64,000 nt of DNA from Natrinema versiforme (GCF_005576615.1 NZ_CP040330.1:1550001-1614000); one strand, 5' to 3'. Positions 7,350 to 16,635 are shown, counted from the stretch's first letter. Made by a program: numbers and translations. Notes: generated by a model not told the origin, from the sequence alone.

Positions 7350-9530
7350 ATGGGTAACTGTATCATCTGCGGCACACCCGTTGACGGCGAGATCTGTCAG
7401 AGCCACGAGGAGGATGCCCTTTTCGAATTTCGCGGCACTGCCGCCTCGCAGCTCACGCCCGGTCGCTACTACCGGGGAACCGTCGACGGTTACGCCGACT
7501 TCGGTGTCTTCGTCGACATCGGAGACCACGTCACCGGTCTGTTGCATCGAAGCGAACTCGACCAACGACTCGAGAGTCTCGACTGGGAGCCGGGGGACGA
7601 TGTCTACGTCCAAGTGCTCGACGTTCGAGACAACGGCAACGTCGACCTCGGCTGGTCGATCCGCCAGCGCGAACGCGAGTTCCGCGGCAAACTGATCGAG
7701 ACGGCCGACGACGAGTTCCGTCCCGAGGAGTTCGAGGACGATGCCGATGACTCCTCCGACGAGTCGACAGCCGAGACGACCGACGAGAGCGAGCAGGAAC
7801 TGACCGACGACCGAGCGACGAAAGCCGGCGAACTGCAGGCGGCCGCCGAGGAGACCGAGCCCGACTCGGAGACGGACACCGTCGACGAGCAGCCCGCGGC
7901 CGCGGAAACCGCTGGCACCGTCACGAGTAGCGGCTCCGTCGCGACCGAGTCCGCCGCCGCCTCGGCGCCCGCAACCGACGACGCGGCCGACGCCGAGCCC
8001 GAGTCCGAACCGGAACCCGCGCTCAAACGAACGACCATCGAGGCCATCGAGAATCAGGTCGGCAGCGTCGTCCGCCTCGAGGGCGAGATCACCGGCGTCC
8101 GCCAGACCAGCGGCCCGACGGTCTTCGAACTGCGCGACGAGACCGGCACCGTCGAGTGTGCGGCGTTCGAGGAAGCCGGCGTTCGCGCCTACCCCGATGT
8201 CGAACTCGACGACATCGTCGCCCTCGAGGGCGAGGTCGAACACCACCACGGCGACCTGCAGGTCGAGACCGAATCCCTCGAGATCCTCGAGGGTGAGGAC
8301 CGCGAAACCGTCGTCGACCGCCTCGAGACGGCGATCGAACGCGAGGCCCGACCGGCCGACGTCGCGCCGCTGGCCGACCACGAGGCAGTGGCGGCCGTCG
8401 AGGACGGCATCGCCGACGCGGCGACTGCGATCCGCCGTGCCGTCATGGAGGCACGCCCGGTCGTCGTCCGCCACGGCGCGACCGCCGACGGCTACGTCGC
8501 CGGCGCCGCCATCGAGCGCGCCGTCCTCCCGCTGATCCGCGAGAAACACACCCGCGAGGACGCGGAGTACCACTACTTCGAACGGCGCCCGCTCGACGGC
8601 CGCGTCTACGACATGGACGCCGCCACCAGCGACGTCACCTCGATGCTCGAGGCCCGCGACCGACACGGCGAGCAACTGCCGCTCGTCGTCCTCGTCGACG
8701 CCGGGTCGACCATCGAGTCCACCGACGGCTACGAGCTGCTCTCGCTGTACGACGCCGACGCGCTCGTCATCGACGATAGCCGAGCGGACGACGAGATCGC
8801 CGACGCGGTCGACGTCGCTGTCGCCCCGTCGATCGCCGGTGCCGACGTCGCAGACGTCACGTCGACCGCGCTGGCGACCAACGTCGCCGCCCACGTCAAC
8901 GACGACGTTCGCGACGACTTAGAGCACCTCCCCGCGGTCAGCTACTGGGAGAACACGCCCGCGGACTACCTCGAGCTCGCCACCGAGGCGGGCTACGACG
9001 AGACCGGCGTCTCCGAACGGCGCGAAGCCGTCGCGCTCGAGGCCTACTACCAGTCTTACAAGGACAAGCGCGAATTGGTCATCGACCTGCTGTTCGACGA
9101 CGACGGCGATCTCGCCGCCCACGTCTCCGAACAGTTCCGCGACAAGCTCGAGACCGAACTCGAGACGGCTCGGGAGAACCTCTCCGTTCGCGGCGTCAAC
9201 GGCGTCACCGTCTCCGTGCTCGACACCGACGCCTTCACCCACCGGTACAACTTCCCGACGACGATCCTGCTGCTGGACGCGCTCCACCGCAGCGAGCGCG
9301 ATCGAGCGGACCCGCCGTTCGTCACGCTCGGCGTCGGCGACGACGAACTCCACGTCCGCGCGACCGACCCCGTGAACGTGCGCGACATCGGCGATGCCAT
9401 CGCCGAAGCGGTGCCCAACGGCGGCGTCAGCGTCGTCGGCGGCCGCGACGGTCACGTCGAGTTCCTGCCCGGCGAACGCGACGCAGTTCGTGAAGCCGCA
9501 CTCGAGGCGCTCGGCGAGACGCTCGCGTAA
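7350..9530 (+). CDS. RecJ-like DHH-family protein with S1 and OB domains, degenerate active site
   Basis: A 726-residue protein. Residues 1-20 form a small zinc-finger-like segment (CIICG, then C and H). Residues 35-110 are an S1 RNA/DNA-binding domain (YYRGTVDGYADFGVFVDIGD), 125-225 an acidic Ser/Thr-rich linker, 230-310 an OB-fold nucleic-acid domain, and 350-560 a DHH phosphoesterase core with a DHHA1-like end. In the core, motif I reads GATADG where active RecJ proteins have HxDxDG, and motif III reads VIDDS where they have DHH. The VDAG Asp is kept. Catalysis is therefore doubtful and a structural replication/repair role, as in Cdc45, is possible. TATA-like GTTTTAGG about 28 nt upstream. 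Confidence 0.8.
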   Translation: MGNCIICGTPVDGEICQSHEEDALFEFRGTAASQLTPGRYYRGTVDGYADFGVFVDIGDHVTGLLHRSELDQRLESLDWEPGDDVYVQVLDVRDNGNVDLGWSIRQREREFRGKLIETADDEFRPEEFEDDADDSSDESTAETTDESEQELTDDRATKAGELQAAAEETEPDSETDTVDEQPAAAETAGTVTSSGSVATESAAASAPATDDAADAEPESEPEPALKRTTIEAIENQVGSVVRLEGEITGVRQTSGPTVFELRDETGTVECAAFEEAGVRAYPDVELDDIVALEGEVEHHHGDLQVETESLEILEGEDRETVVDRLETAIEREARPADVAPLADHEAVAAVEDGIADAATAIRRAVMEARPVVVRHGATADGYVAGAAIERAVLPLIREKHTREDAEYHYFERRPLDGRVYDMDAATSDVTSMLEARDRHGEQLPLVVLVDAGSTIESTDGYELLSLYDADALVIDDSRADDEIADAVDVAVAPSIAGADVADVTSTALATNVAAHVNDDVRDDLEHLPAVSYWENTPADYLELATEAGYDETGVSERREAVALEAYYQSYKDKRELVIDLLFDDDGDLAAHVSEQFRDKLETELETARENLSVRGVNGVTVSVLDTDAFTHRYNFPTTILLLDALHRSERDRADPPFVTLGVGDDELHVRATDPVNVRDIGDAIAEAVPNGGVSVVGGRDGHVEFLPGERDAVREAALEALGETLA

Positions 9531-9662
9531 CGCTTCGCTCTCCTCTGTCGTCCACAGTCCGCTAGCGACGGCGTTCGGTGTCCCGGTAATCGAGCGGTGG
9601 CGACTTCCCTGATAACACCTCGAGCCGATAACGTATTTCCGATAGCCAAACGATGAGTCTCT

Positions 9663-10181
9663 ATGGATGCGATCGAGAAGTCCGATCGCGAGCGCGACGC
9701 GGATACCCCGGTAACCCGCCTTCGTGAGAACGCGACCGGAATCGCGTCGCTGCTCGTGACGGCGTTTTGGCTCGGTGCGATGTTCACGGGCCAGTCGTGG
9801 TGGCTCGCGGCGTTGCTCGTCGGCTACGTCGCCGTCGTGCCGTTAGTTGCGATCCTGTTCGGCGACGAGGAGGATCAGCGAGAATGGGCCGACGACTACG
9901 TGGGCACGGACGAATCGGAGACGGTTTCGGAACCAGAGACGACGGCGACCGACTCCGGGACTACTGCGCGTGACGCCCTCGAGACCCTTCGCGAACGCTA
10001 CGCCGCCGGCGAGTTGACCGACGAACAGTTCGAGCGTAAACTCGAGCGACTACTGGATACGGAGACGCTCGAGGGGGCACAGGAGTGGGCTCGAGGGCGG
10101 GAGCGTGATCGGGATCGAGATCGGGACCGGGACGATGACCGAGAGCGGGACGAAGATCGAGACCTCGAGTACGAACGCTGA
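9663..10181 (+). CDS. membrane protein with SHOCT domain and Arg-Asp repeat tail
   Basis: A 172-residue protein. Two membrane helices (about residues 29-46 and 49-68) follow a charged N-terminus. A SHOCT-type segment (DALETLRERYAAGELTDEQFERKLERLL) lies at about residues 104-132. SHOCT domains are short alpha-helical modules found at the ends of many membrane proteins and are thought to mediate oligomerisation. The last 30 residues are a low-complexity RD/RE repeat encoded by near-identical gatcgg/gaccgg units. The gene ends 8 nt from the end of mrpG on the other strand. Function unknown. Confidence 0.75.
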   Translation: MDAIEKSDRERDADTPVTRLRENATGIASLLVTAFWLGAMFTGQSWWLAALLVGYVAVVPLVAILFGDEEDQREWADDYVGTDESETVSEPETTATDSGTTARDALETLRERYAAGELTDEQFERKLERLLDTETLEGAQEWARGRERDRDRDRDRDDDRERDEDRDLEYER

Positions 10182-10189
10182 CGGAGATT

Positions 10190-10564
10190 TCAGTCGTCGG
10201 TCGGTTCGGCCTCGTCCGATCGCTCGGCGCGGTCGGGGCGCTCGACCGCCGACGGGTCGGGCCACGTGACGCTCCCGAGGAAGGGGATCCCGATCCGCTC
10301 GGCGGCGCGGGCGATCATGTGCGCGCCGGTTGGCACCGTCAGGAAGAGGAAGACGATCCCGATGAGCGCGGTCAGGCCCTCGGAACCGGGGCCGAACTCG
10401 ACGAAGCCGGCGAGGAAGATCGCGGCGGTCCCGAGCGTCGTCGGCTTGCTCGTGGCGTGCATCCGGTTGTAGACGTTCGGCAGGCGCAACAGGCCGACCG
10501 TGCCGACGGTCAGGAAGAAGACGCCGACGACGATCAGCGCGATGATGACGGCGGTCTGGATCAT
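10190..10564 (-). CDS. mrpG: Mrp-type Na+/H+ antiporter subunit G
   Basis: A 124-residue protein with three membrane helices in the first 95 residues. The family segment LLRLPNVYNRMHATSKPTTLG (MnhG/PhaG signature) occurs at about residues 25-45. MrpG is a small essential subunit of the multi-subunit antiporter that expels Na+ in exchange for H+. Its start overlaps the end of mrpF by 4 nt (ATGA), and it is the last gene of the operon. The hydrophilic tail of about 30 residues is charged and probably disordered. Confidence 0.93.
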   Translation of the reverse strand: MIQTAVIIALIVVGVFFLTVGTVGLLRLPNVYNRMHATSKPTTLGTAAIFLAGFVEFGPGSEGLTALIGIVFLFLTVPTGAHMIARAAERIGIPFLGSVTWPDPSAVERPDRAERSDEAEPTDD

Positions 10565-10860
10565 TCGATCACCTCGCCCTCGGTGACGAACTTGGCGACG
10601 GCGACGGTCGCGATGAAGCCGATGATCGCGAGCACGAGGCTCACCGTGATGAACAGGCCCCGATCGGTCAGGAGCGCGAACAGGACCGCGATCGCGACGA
10701 CGTTCGTGGCGATGGCGTCCAGCGCGACCACGCGGTCGGGGTTCGTCGGGCCGCGGATCACGCGGTAGCCACAGAGGACACAGAGTCCGCTGACGAGAAC
10801 CAACGCGGCCCGGATCGCCGTCTCGAGGACGGCGGGATCGCTCTCAGTCATCGTCGTCAC
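10561..10860 (-). CDS. mrpF: Mrp-type Na+/H+ antiporter subunit F
   Basis: A 99-residue protein with three membrane helices and the MrpF signature RVIRGPTNPDRVVALDAI at about residues 33-50. It is a small membrane subunit of the Mrp complex; in bacteria MrpF is needed for assembly and transport. The start could be ATG 10860 or the ATG three codons later. Either overlaps the end of mrpE (which ends at 10844), so translation is likely coupled. It overlaps mrpG by 4 nt. Confidence 0.93.
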   Translation of the reverse strand: MTTMTESDPAVLETAIRAALVLVSGLCVLCGYRVIRGPTNPDRVVALDAIATNVVAIAVLFALLTDRGLFITVSLVLAIIGFIATVAVAKFVTEGEVIE

Positions 10861-11449
10861 CTCCGCGTTGGCGGCCCGTGGTACTGTCTCTTTCCCCGCC
10901 GGAGACGACGATTGCCGGCGGCGGGTCCGCGGGCGAGGCGTCCTCGTTGAACAGCTCGAGGGCGTAGTCCTCCCACGTACGGATCGGTTCGGCGATCGCC
11001 TCGGGATCGCGGCCGTTGACGCCGTGGACGTACAGCGCGTTCGTCTCGTCGTCGTAGTCCAGCGTCACCGTCCCGGGCGTGATCGTGATGCTGTTCGCGA
11101 TGACGGTGATCGCGATATCGGACTCGACCCGGAGCGGCACGAGGATCACTTCGGGCTCGATCGGCATGCCCGGCGAGAGCACGCGGTAGGCGACGTCGAG
11201 GTTGGCCCGCAGGAGTTCCCAGACGAACGCGCCGAGGTAGAGCCCGGCGTAGGGAAGCGCCCGGACTCCGCGACCGAGGTCGACGTACTTGCCGTACAGC
11301 CGCCGGAAGACGAACGCGACCGGCAGACCGACGAGCAGCCCCGCGAGCAGGCCCCGGACGAGTGAGATCGGCGTGAGCGGCATGCCGCGGACGAACACCC
11401 ACAGGACGGCGAATATGACGCCGACGACCGGCCACGTGCGCACTCGCAT
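10844..11449 (-). CDS. mrpE: Mrp-type Na+/H+ antiporter subunit E
   Basis: A 201-residue protein. N-terminal helices (about residues 7-45 and 66-82) are followed by the cytoplasmic MnhE domain with NSITITPGTVTLDYDD, the clearest family signature, at about residues 118-133. MrpE supports complex assembly. Its ATG shares one base with the TGA of mrpD. The final 30 residues (GGERDSTTGRQRGGDDDD) are a haloarchaeal charged tail absent from bacterial MrpE. Confidence 0.92.
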   Translation of the reverse strand: MRVRTWPVVGVIFAVLWVFVRGMPLTPISLVRGLLAGLLVGLPVAFVFRRLYGKYVDLGRGVRALPYAGLYLGAFVWELLRANLDVAYRVLSPGMPIEPEVILVPLRVESDIAITVIANSITITPGTVTLDYDDETNALYVHGVNGRDPEAIAEPIRTWEDYALELFNEDASPADPPPAIVVSGGERDSTTGRQRGGDDDD

Positions 11450-13098
11450 CAGTGCTCACCCCCGCTCGAGCCGAGCAGATCGTCGGCGGCCTGCGGATCG
11501 ACGGCGTCGACGTAGCTCTCGGTGTCGAGTGCCGCCTCCGCGGCCGTTCGCGCGAACTCGTAGACGGGCTCGAAGCCGACGCCGACCGCGACGATCGCCG
11601 TCGCGAGGACGACGAGGACGGTCACCTGCACGGAATCGACCGTCGCCACCTCCACGGCGGGGGTCCGAGCACCCCAGAAGCTCCGATTCCACATGCGGGT
11701 CGCGTAGGCGATGGTCAGCAGCGACCCGGCGAGCAGGAGGACGATCGCGGGGCCGTTCTCCGCTCGAGCGGCGGCGTCGAAGACGAGGAACTTGCCGAAA
11801 AAGCCCGAGAGCGGCGGGATGCCGACGAGCGCGAGCGAGGCGACGAATACGGCGATCGCCAACGGCGGCGACCGGCGTGCGAGCCCGCCGAGATCGTCGA
11901 GGCGGGTCGTCCCCGTCGCGGCTCTGACCGTGCCGACCGCGAGGAAGAGCAGTCCCTTCGCCAGCGTGTGGTTGAGCGCGAACACCAACGCGGCGATGAT
12001 GGCGAACCGGCGCAGGTCCGGGCTGGCCGTCGTCGCCGCGATCGCGACCGGGATCGCGATGAACCCGACCTGTCCGATGCTCGAGTAGGCGAAGACGCCC
12101 TCCATGGAGTCGCGGCCGACGGCACCGATGCCGCCGAGGAGGATGCTGGCGGTGGCCATGACGAACAGCGCCGCGCCGACGAACGGTAGCGGCGAGTCAC
12201 CCGCGATCGTCACGCCCAGAAGCGGAACCGAGAGATCGACGGCGACCTCCGCGCCGGCGAAGACGGTAAAGGAGAGCCGGATGATGGCGTAGATCCCGAC
12301 CTTTTTGGTCGCGCCGGCCAGCAGGGCGGTGATCTGTGGCGGCGCGGCCCGGTAGGCGGTCGGGATCCAGAACTGGAAGGGGACCAGCCCGGCCTTGATC
12401 GCGAACACCGACAGGAGCAGGCCGAGCAGGCCGACGACAGGCACGGGATCGAGGCCGTAGGCCGCCGGGTCGGCGAGGCGCTGGGCCAGATCGGCCATGT
12501 TGAGCGTGCCGGTCGTCGCGTAGATGCCACCGACGCCGAGCAGGAAGACGGCGCTGGCGAGCAGGTTGAGCGAGACGTACCAGAACGCGGCGCGGGTGTG
12601 CTGGGGGCCGCCGCTGTAGGCGACGAAGACGTAACTGGCCATCAGCATCACCTCGAACCAGACGAAGAGGTTGAAGAGGTCGCCGGTGAGGAACGCGCCG
12701 GTGACCCCCAGCGCGAGGAAGTGAAAGAGCGGGAAGTAGTAGCTGCGCCCCTCACCGCCGGGGAGGTGTCTGGTCGAGAAGACCAGCGAGCAGACGCCGA
12801 GAATCGCGACCATGGTCAGCATGAACGCCGACAGTCCGTCGGCCACGAGCGTGATACCGAAGGGGGCCGCCCAGTCGCCGACCTGATAGGTCGCGATCCC
12901 CGGCGCGTCCGGCGCGAGGACGATGTACCAGTCGATCGCGGCCACCGCCACCGCGTAGGCCGCGCCGCCGGCGAGGCTCACCGCCGCTCGAGCCCGGGGT
13001 CGACGGCCGAGCAGGAGCGAGCCGACGGCCGCGACCAGCACGACCAGCATCGGCGCGATCACGAGCTGTGATTCCGTGCCGACGGGCGGTGCGGTCAT
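11449..13098 (-). CDS. mrpD: Mrp-type Na+/H+ antiporter subunit D (NuoN/NuoM-like)
   Basis: A 549-residue polytopic membrane protein with about 14 helices, homologous to the proton-channelling subunits of complex I. The antiporter core is seen in FNLFVWFEVMLMASYVFVAY (with the conserved TM5 Glu) and GLVPFQFWIPTAYRAAP (with the Lys just before it in AIKAGLVPF). It forms one of the two main ion channels of the Mrp complex. There is a 49-nt gap to mrpC, the only real gap in the operon. It touches mrpE by one base. Length is normal for archaeal copies. Confidence 0.93.
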   Translation of the reverse strand: MTAPPVGTESQLVIAPMLVVLVAAVGSLLLGRRPRARAAVSLAGGAAYAVAVAAIDWYIVLAPDAPGIATYQVGDWAAPFGITLVADGLSAFMLTMVAILGVCSLVFSTRHLPGGEGRSYYFPLFHFLALGVTGAFLTGDLFNLFVWFEVMLMASYVFVAYSGGPQHTRAAFWYVSLNLLASAVFLLGVGGIYATTGTLNMADLAQRLADPAAYGLDPVPVVGLLGLLLSVFAIKAGLVPFQFWIPTAYRAAPPQITALLAGATKKVGIYAIIRLSFTVFAGAEVAVDLSVPLLGVTIAGDSPLPFVGAALFVMATASILLGGIGAVGRDSMEGVFAYSSIGQVGFIAIPVAIAATTASPDLRRFAIIAALVFALNHTLAKGLLFLAVGTVRAATGTTRLDDLGGLARRSPPLAIAVFVASLALVGIPPLSGFFGKFLVFDAAARAENGPAIVLLLAGSLLTIAYATRMWNRSFWGARTPAVEVATVDSVQVTVLVVLATAIVAVGVGFEPVYEFARTAAEAALDTESYVDAVDPQAADDLLGSSGGEH

Positions 13099-13147
13099 CG
13101 TCGATCACCCGATGCTACTCTCGTCGTCGCCGTCGTTGGCTGCGGGT

Positions 13148-13504
13148 TCATCGTTCGCGATCACCGAGTTCCGAAACGTCGAGCGTGTCGTGTTCCTCGT
13201 AGACCCGATACGACAGGACGAGCGCGAACGCGGTCATCCCGAAGCCGATGACGATGGCGGTCAACACGAGCGCCTGCACCAGCGGATCGGCGGTCTGCGG
13301 AACGTGGTCGCCATGGCCCGCGAGGACCGGCACCGAATCGGTGGTCGCCGGCGCGATGCCGCCCATCGCCAGCAGGTAGACGTTCGCGGCCTGACTGATG
13401 ATCGCCAGCCCCCAGACGACCCGGACCAGATCCCGCCGCAGGAGCAGGAAGGTGCCGAGGGCGAAGAGCGCGCCGACCGCGGCCGCGAGGACGACCGCAG
13501 TCAT
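13148..13504 (-). CDS. mrpC: Mrp-type Na+/H+ antiporter subunit C (NuoK-like)
   Basis: A 118-residue protein with three membrane helices, homologous to NuoK. Signature segments are VWGLAIISQAANVYLLAMGG and DPLVQALVLTAIVIGFGMTAF. The Asp-Pro-Leu-x-Gln-Ala-Leu motif is the best mark of MrpC/NuoK. ATG 13504 was chosen because it overlaps the TGA of mrpB by 4 nt. The tail is charged. Confidence 0.92.
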   Translation of the reverse strand: MTAVVLAAAVGALFALGTFLLLRRDLVRVVWGLAIISQAANVYLLAMGGIAPATTDSVPVLAGHGDHVPQTADPLVQALVLTAIVIGFGMTAFALVLSYRVYEEHDTLDVSELGDRER

Positions 13505-13965
13505 TCGGCTCCCACCACCGAGAGGATCGTGAGCAATCCACCGACGACCACGCAGTAGACGCCGAAATCGAATGCCAGCGCGCTCGCGACCTCGAGGTGG
13601 TCGTAGACCGGCACCCCCTCGAGCATGACGAACGCCTGCGTGAGGAACGGCTCGCCGAACAGGAGCGGTCCGAGCCCGCTGGCGACCGCGATCGCGAAGC
13701 CGTAGGCGAACAGCCGGCGGTAGGCCACGACGACCCGGTCCCGCGAGTGCTCCTTGCCGGGGTCGACGTCGCGACCGAGGACGCCCCGCTCGAGGAAGTC
13801 CAGCCCGAAGGCCATGTAGATGATCGCGAAGGCCGTCACCGTGAGGACCCCGCCGATGAACCCGCCGCCGGGGAGGTTGTGTCCCTCGAAGTACAGCGAA
13901 ATCGAGACGACGAGGATGATCGGGACGATCGCCCGAGCGGTCGTGCGCATGATGACGGTCGTCAT
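13501..13965 (-). CDS. mrpB: Mrp-type Na+/H+ antiporter subunit B
   Basis: A 154-residue protein with four membrane helices carrying the MnhB domain: GHNLPGGGFIGGVLTVTAFAI at about residues 28-48 and FDFGVYCVVVGG near the end. MrpB is a membrane subunit of the Mrp antiporter. It overlaps mrpA by 4 nt upstream and mrpC by 4 nt downstream, which indicates strict translational coupling. A second MrpB-like portion is also present in the end of MrpA, as in other Mrp complexes. Confidence 0.92.
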   Translation of the reverse strand: MTTVIMRTTARAIVPIILVVSISLYFEGHNLPGGGFIGGVLTVTAFAIIYMAFGLDFLERGVLGRDVDPGKEHSRDRVVVAYRRLFAYGFAIAVASGLGPLLFGEPFLTQAFVMLEGVPVYDHLEVASALAFDFGVYCVVVGGLLTILSVVGAE

Positions 13966-16439
13966 TCGTCTCCACCTCCGGAGGCTGGGCTATCGCTCCG
14001 TGTTCCGGTCGGTTCGTCGCTTCTCGAGTCGTCCGCAGGGGACTCCTCGCCGGGGGTGGCGTCGTCGCCTCGAGCGTCGGTCTCGTAGCCGTCGCCGCGG
14101 CCGCGCATAACGATCAGCGTGAGGATCGAAATCGAGGCGAGCGCGACCACGGCGAGTTCGCCGAGCGTATCGAAGCCGCGGAAGTCGACGAGGGTCACGT
14201 TGACGATGTTGGTCCCGCCGCCCTCCGGCACCGCCTGCTCGGCGTAGTAGCGGGCGATGTCGGTCGGTCCGTCGGGGCGCGCACTCGTCGTGACCAGTAC
14301 CGTGACGAACGCGGTCGCGCCGACGGCGACGGAGAGGACGGCGTCGCGGACGCTCCGACCGACCTCGACCTCGTAGGACTCGGGGATCTCTTCGATGACG
14401 AGCAGGAAGATCACGAGCACGAGCGTTTCGACCACGAGCTGGGTCAACGCGAGGTCAGGCGCGCTCGCGAGGATGTAGAAGATGGCGACCATGAAGCCCA
14501 GGATCGAAAGGGTGAGGACGCCCGCGATGTGGGATTCGGAGACCACGACGGCCAAGCCACCGATCACCGCGACGAGCAACACGAGCCCGATCGCGAGCGT
14601 GACCTCGAGGCCGAACTCGGTCGGCGCGATGGCCCCCGCCGCGACGAAGCCGGCGAGCGCGAGCGTACAGGTCGCCGCGAGGGTCCACGTGGCGTAGGTC
14701 CGCAGGAGGCCGTTGTGAACGTACTCGGCGAACGCTCGTCCCTCGTCGCTGAGGCCGTCGACGATCGTATCGTACCACCAGTTCGCGCCGATCGGCGGCA
14801 CCGCCCGCGGGATCGCGCGGATGCCGTCGTGAAGCCGGCCGTAGGCCGGGAACGCGAGGATCCCGACGCCGATCGTGACCGCGCTCATCCCCACCGCGGG
14901 CGAGTACGATGTCGGGATGTCGACGTGCATCTCGTGGGGGTCGACCGCCGTTGCCTCGAGGCCGGACTGAACGATGGCGTCGACGGCGAGTTCGGGGTCG
15001 ACGCTGACGACGGCGGCGAGCAGCGCCAGCACGGCTGGCGGGATGAGCAGGGTAACGGGCGGCCGGTGGACGTGCCCGAGGTCGTCGGGTCGATCGCCGA
15101 AGAACAGGGAAAGGAACTTCAGCGAGTAGAGGACGGTGAAGATGCTGCCGAAGACGGCGACGGCGGGGTAGAGCCAGCCCAACAGCCCGATGTCGTGGTG
15201 GTGGCTCGCCTCGACGGCGGCCTCGAAGAGCAGTTCCTTCGAGTAGAAGCCGTTGAACGGCGGAATCCCGGCCATGCTGAGTGCGACGACCGCGGTGATC
15301 GCCGCCGTCACCGGCAGGTCGCGCCGGAGTCCGCCGAGCTTGTCGATCTCACGGGTCCCGGCCTCGTGGGCAACGATGCCGGCGACGAGGAACAGCGCGG
15401 CCTTGAACAGGGCGTGATTCAGCAGGTGGAAGACGCCGGTTTCGGCCCCGTAGACGGAGGTGAAGCCGAAGCCGGCGACCATCAGTCCGAGGTGGCTCGC
15501 CGTCGAGTAGGCGAGCAGTTCCTTGATGTCCGTCGACGCGACGGCCATGATCGCACAGACGGTCATCGTCGTCAGGCCGAGCGTCGCGAAGAGGAACAGC
15601 CACTCGGGGCCGACGAGCATCGGGCGGATGCGGCCGATGAAGTAGACGCCGACTTTGACCATCGTGGCCGAATGGAGAAACGCCGAGACGGGCGTCGGGG
15701 CCGCCATCGCGTTCGGCAGCCAGAAATGAAGCGGGACCTGCGCGGACTTCGTCCCCGCGCCGATCGCGAGCAGCCCTAAGACCGGGAGGAACAGCCCCCG
15801 ATCCCGAAGGGCCGCCGCCATCGCGTCGGGCTGTTCCAGCATCGCGGCCAGATCGAACGCCGAGGCGGGGCCGACCACGTCGCCGGCGACGATCGACAGC
15901 AAGAGGAGGCCGACGAGCAGGAAGAGCCCGCCGCCGACGGTGATAAGCATGGCCATGCGGGCGGCGTACTGCGAGGAGTCGTCGGCGGTGTAGTGACCGA
16001 TCAGGACGAACGAACAGAGGCTCGTGAGTTCCCAGAAGAGGAAGATCGCGATCAGGTCGGCGGCGAGCGCGACGCCGACGATCGAGCCCATAAAGGCGAG
16101 CAGGGCAGCGTAGAACCTGACCAGCCCCGATTCGCCGTGCATGTACGCGGGCGAGTAGGTGAAGATGAGCGTCCCGATACCACACGCCAGCAGCGCGAAC
16201 AACAGCGCCCAGCCGTCCACGTGAAATCGGAGCGCGATATCCAGCGAGGGGATCCACTCGAGCGCGACGGTCCCCTCGTCACCGTACTGGCTGGCGAGGA
16301 GCCCGAACGACGACAGCGCGACGAGGCTCCCGGCGAATCCCGTTCCCTCTCCGAGGACGCGAAAGAACAGCGGCGTCAGTGCTGCGGCGATAAACGGCAG
16401 CGCGACCGCGGCGACGACGATCGCCAGGTCGGGAGACAT
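13962..16439 (-). CDS. mrpA: Mrp-type Na+/H+ antiporter subunit A (fused NuoL-like and MbhD/E-like domains)
   Basis: An 825-residue protein. Residues 1-500 form a NuoL-like channel (FLFWELTSLCSFVLIGHY with the key Glu, and AGTKSAQVPLHFWLPNAM with the Lys). Residues about 590-690 carry a DUF4040/MbhD-like segment (LASAPDLALTQLVVETLVLVIF), and a further helical MbhE-like part follows. The last 45 residues are acidic and disordered. It is the first gene of the seven-gene operon. A TATA-like TTTAAGGG about 32 nt upstream drives it, divergent from elp3. The complex exchanges Na+ for H+ and supports growth at high salt and high pH. Confidence 0.93.
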   Translation of the reverse strand: MSPDLAIVVAAVALPFIAAALTPLFFRVLGEGTGFAGSLVALSSFGLLASQYGDEGTVALEWIPSLDIALRFHVDGWALLFALLACGIGTLIFTYSPAYMHGESGLVRFYAALLAFMGSIVGVALAADLIAIFLFWELTSLCSFVLIGHYTADDSSQYAARMAMLITVGGGLFLLVGLLLLSIVAGDVVGPASAFDLAAMLEQPDAMAAALRDRGLFLPVLGLLAIGAGTKSAQVPLHFWLPNAMAAPTPVSAFLHSATMVKVGVYFIGRIRPMLVGPEWLFLFATLGLTTMTVCAIMAVASTDIKELLAYSTASHLGLMVAGFGFTSVYGAETGVFHLLNHALFKAALFLVAGIVAHEAGTREIDKLGGLRRDLPVTAAITAVVALSMAGIPPFNGFYSKELLFEAAVEASHHHDIGLLGWLYPAVAVFGSIFTVLYSLKFLSLFFGDRPDDLGHVHRPPVTLLIPPAVLALLAAVVSVDPELAVDAIVQSGLEATAVDPHEMHVDIPTSYSPAVGMSAVTIGVGILAFPAYGRLHDGIRAIPRAVPPIGANWWYDTIVDGLSDEGRAFAEYVHNGLLRTYATWTLAATCTLALAGFVAAGAIAPTEFGLEVTLAIGLVLLVAVIGGLAVVVSESHIAGVLTLSILGFMVAIFYILASAPDLALTQLVVETLVLVIFLLVIEEIPESYEVEVGRSVRDAVLSVAVGATAFVTVLVTTSARPDGPTDIARYYAEQAVPEGGGTNIVNVTLVDFRGFDTLGELAVVALASISILTLIVMRGRGDGYETDARGDDATPGEESPADDSRSDEPTGTRSDSPASGGGDE

Positions 16440-16467
16440 TCAGTACGCCGAGGGTAGGGCGAGACCG

Positions 16468-16475
16468 CCCTTAAA
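16468..16475 (-). promoter_or_regulatory. probable TATA box of the mrp operon
   Basis: On the minus strand this reads TTTAAGGG, about 32 nt before the mrpA ATG (16439). This is a typical haloarchaeal TATA box position and implies a leader of only a few bases. It lies in the 196-nt region shared with divergent elp3. Confidence 0.5.
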
Positions 16476-16635
16476 CAGTTACCTTTCGGACGGTGCTGCC
16501 GTGTACGGAATCGCGGGCAGCGACCGCTCGGTGGCGGACCCGTTTGATCCGCGGTATCGGTCTCGGATCGGTCGCGGTCCCGTCGAATCGGTGAGTCCGA
16601 CACGCTTATTCGCGAACGGCCACGAATCACGTGTA

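Noticed and set aside
10090-10175. Short repeats that look like a CRISPR or tandem repeat
   Set aside because: They are the coding repeats for the Arg-Asp tail of the SHOCT protein and have no spacers.
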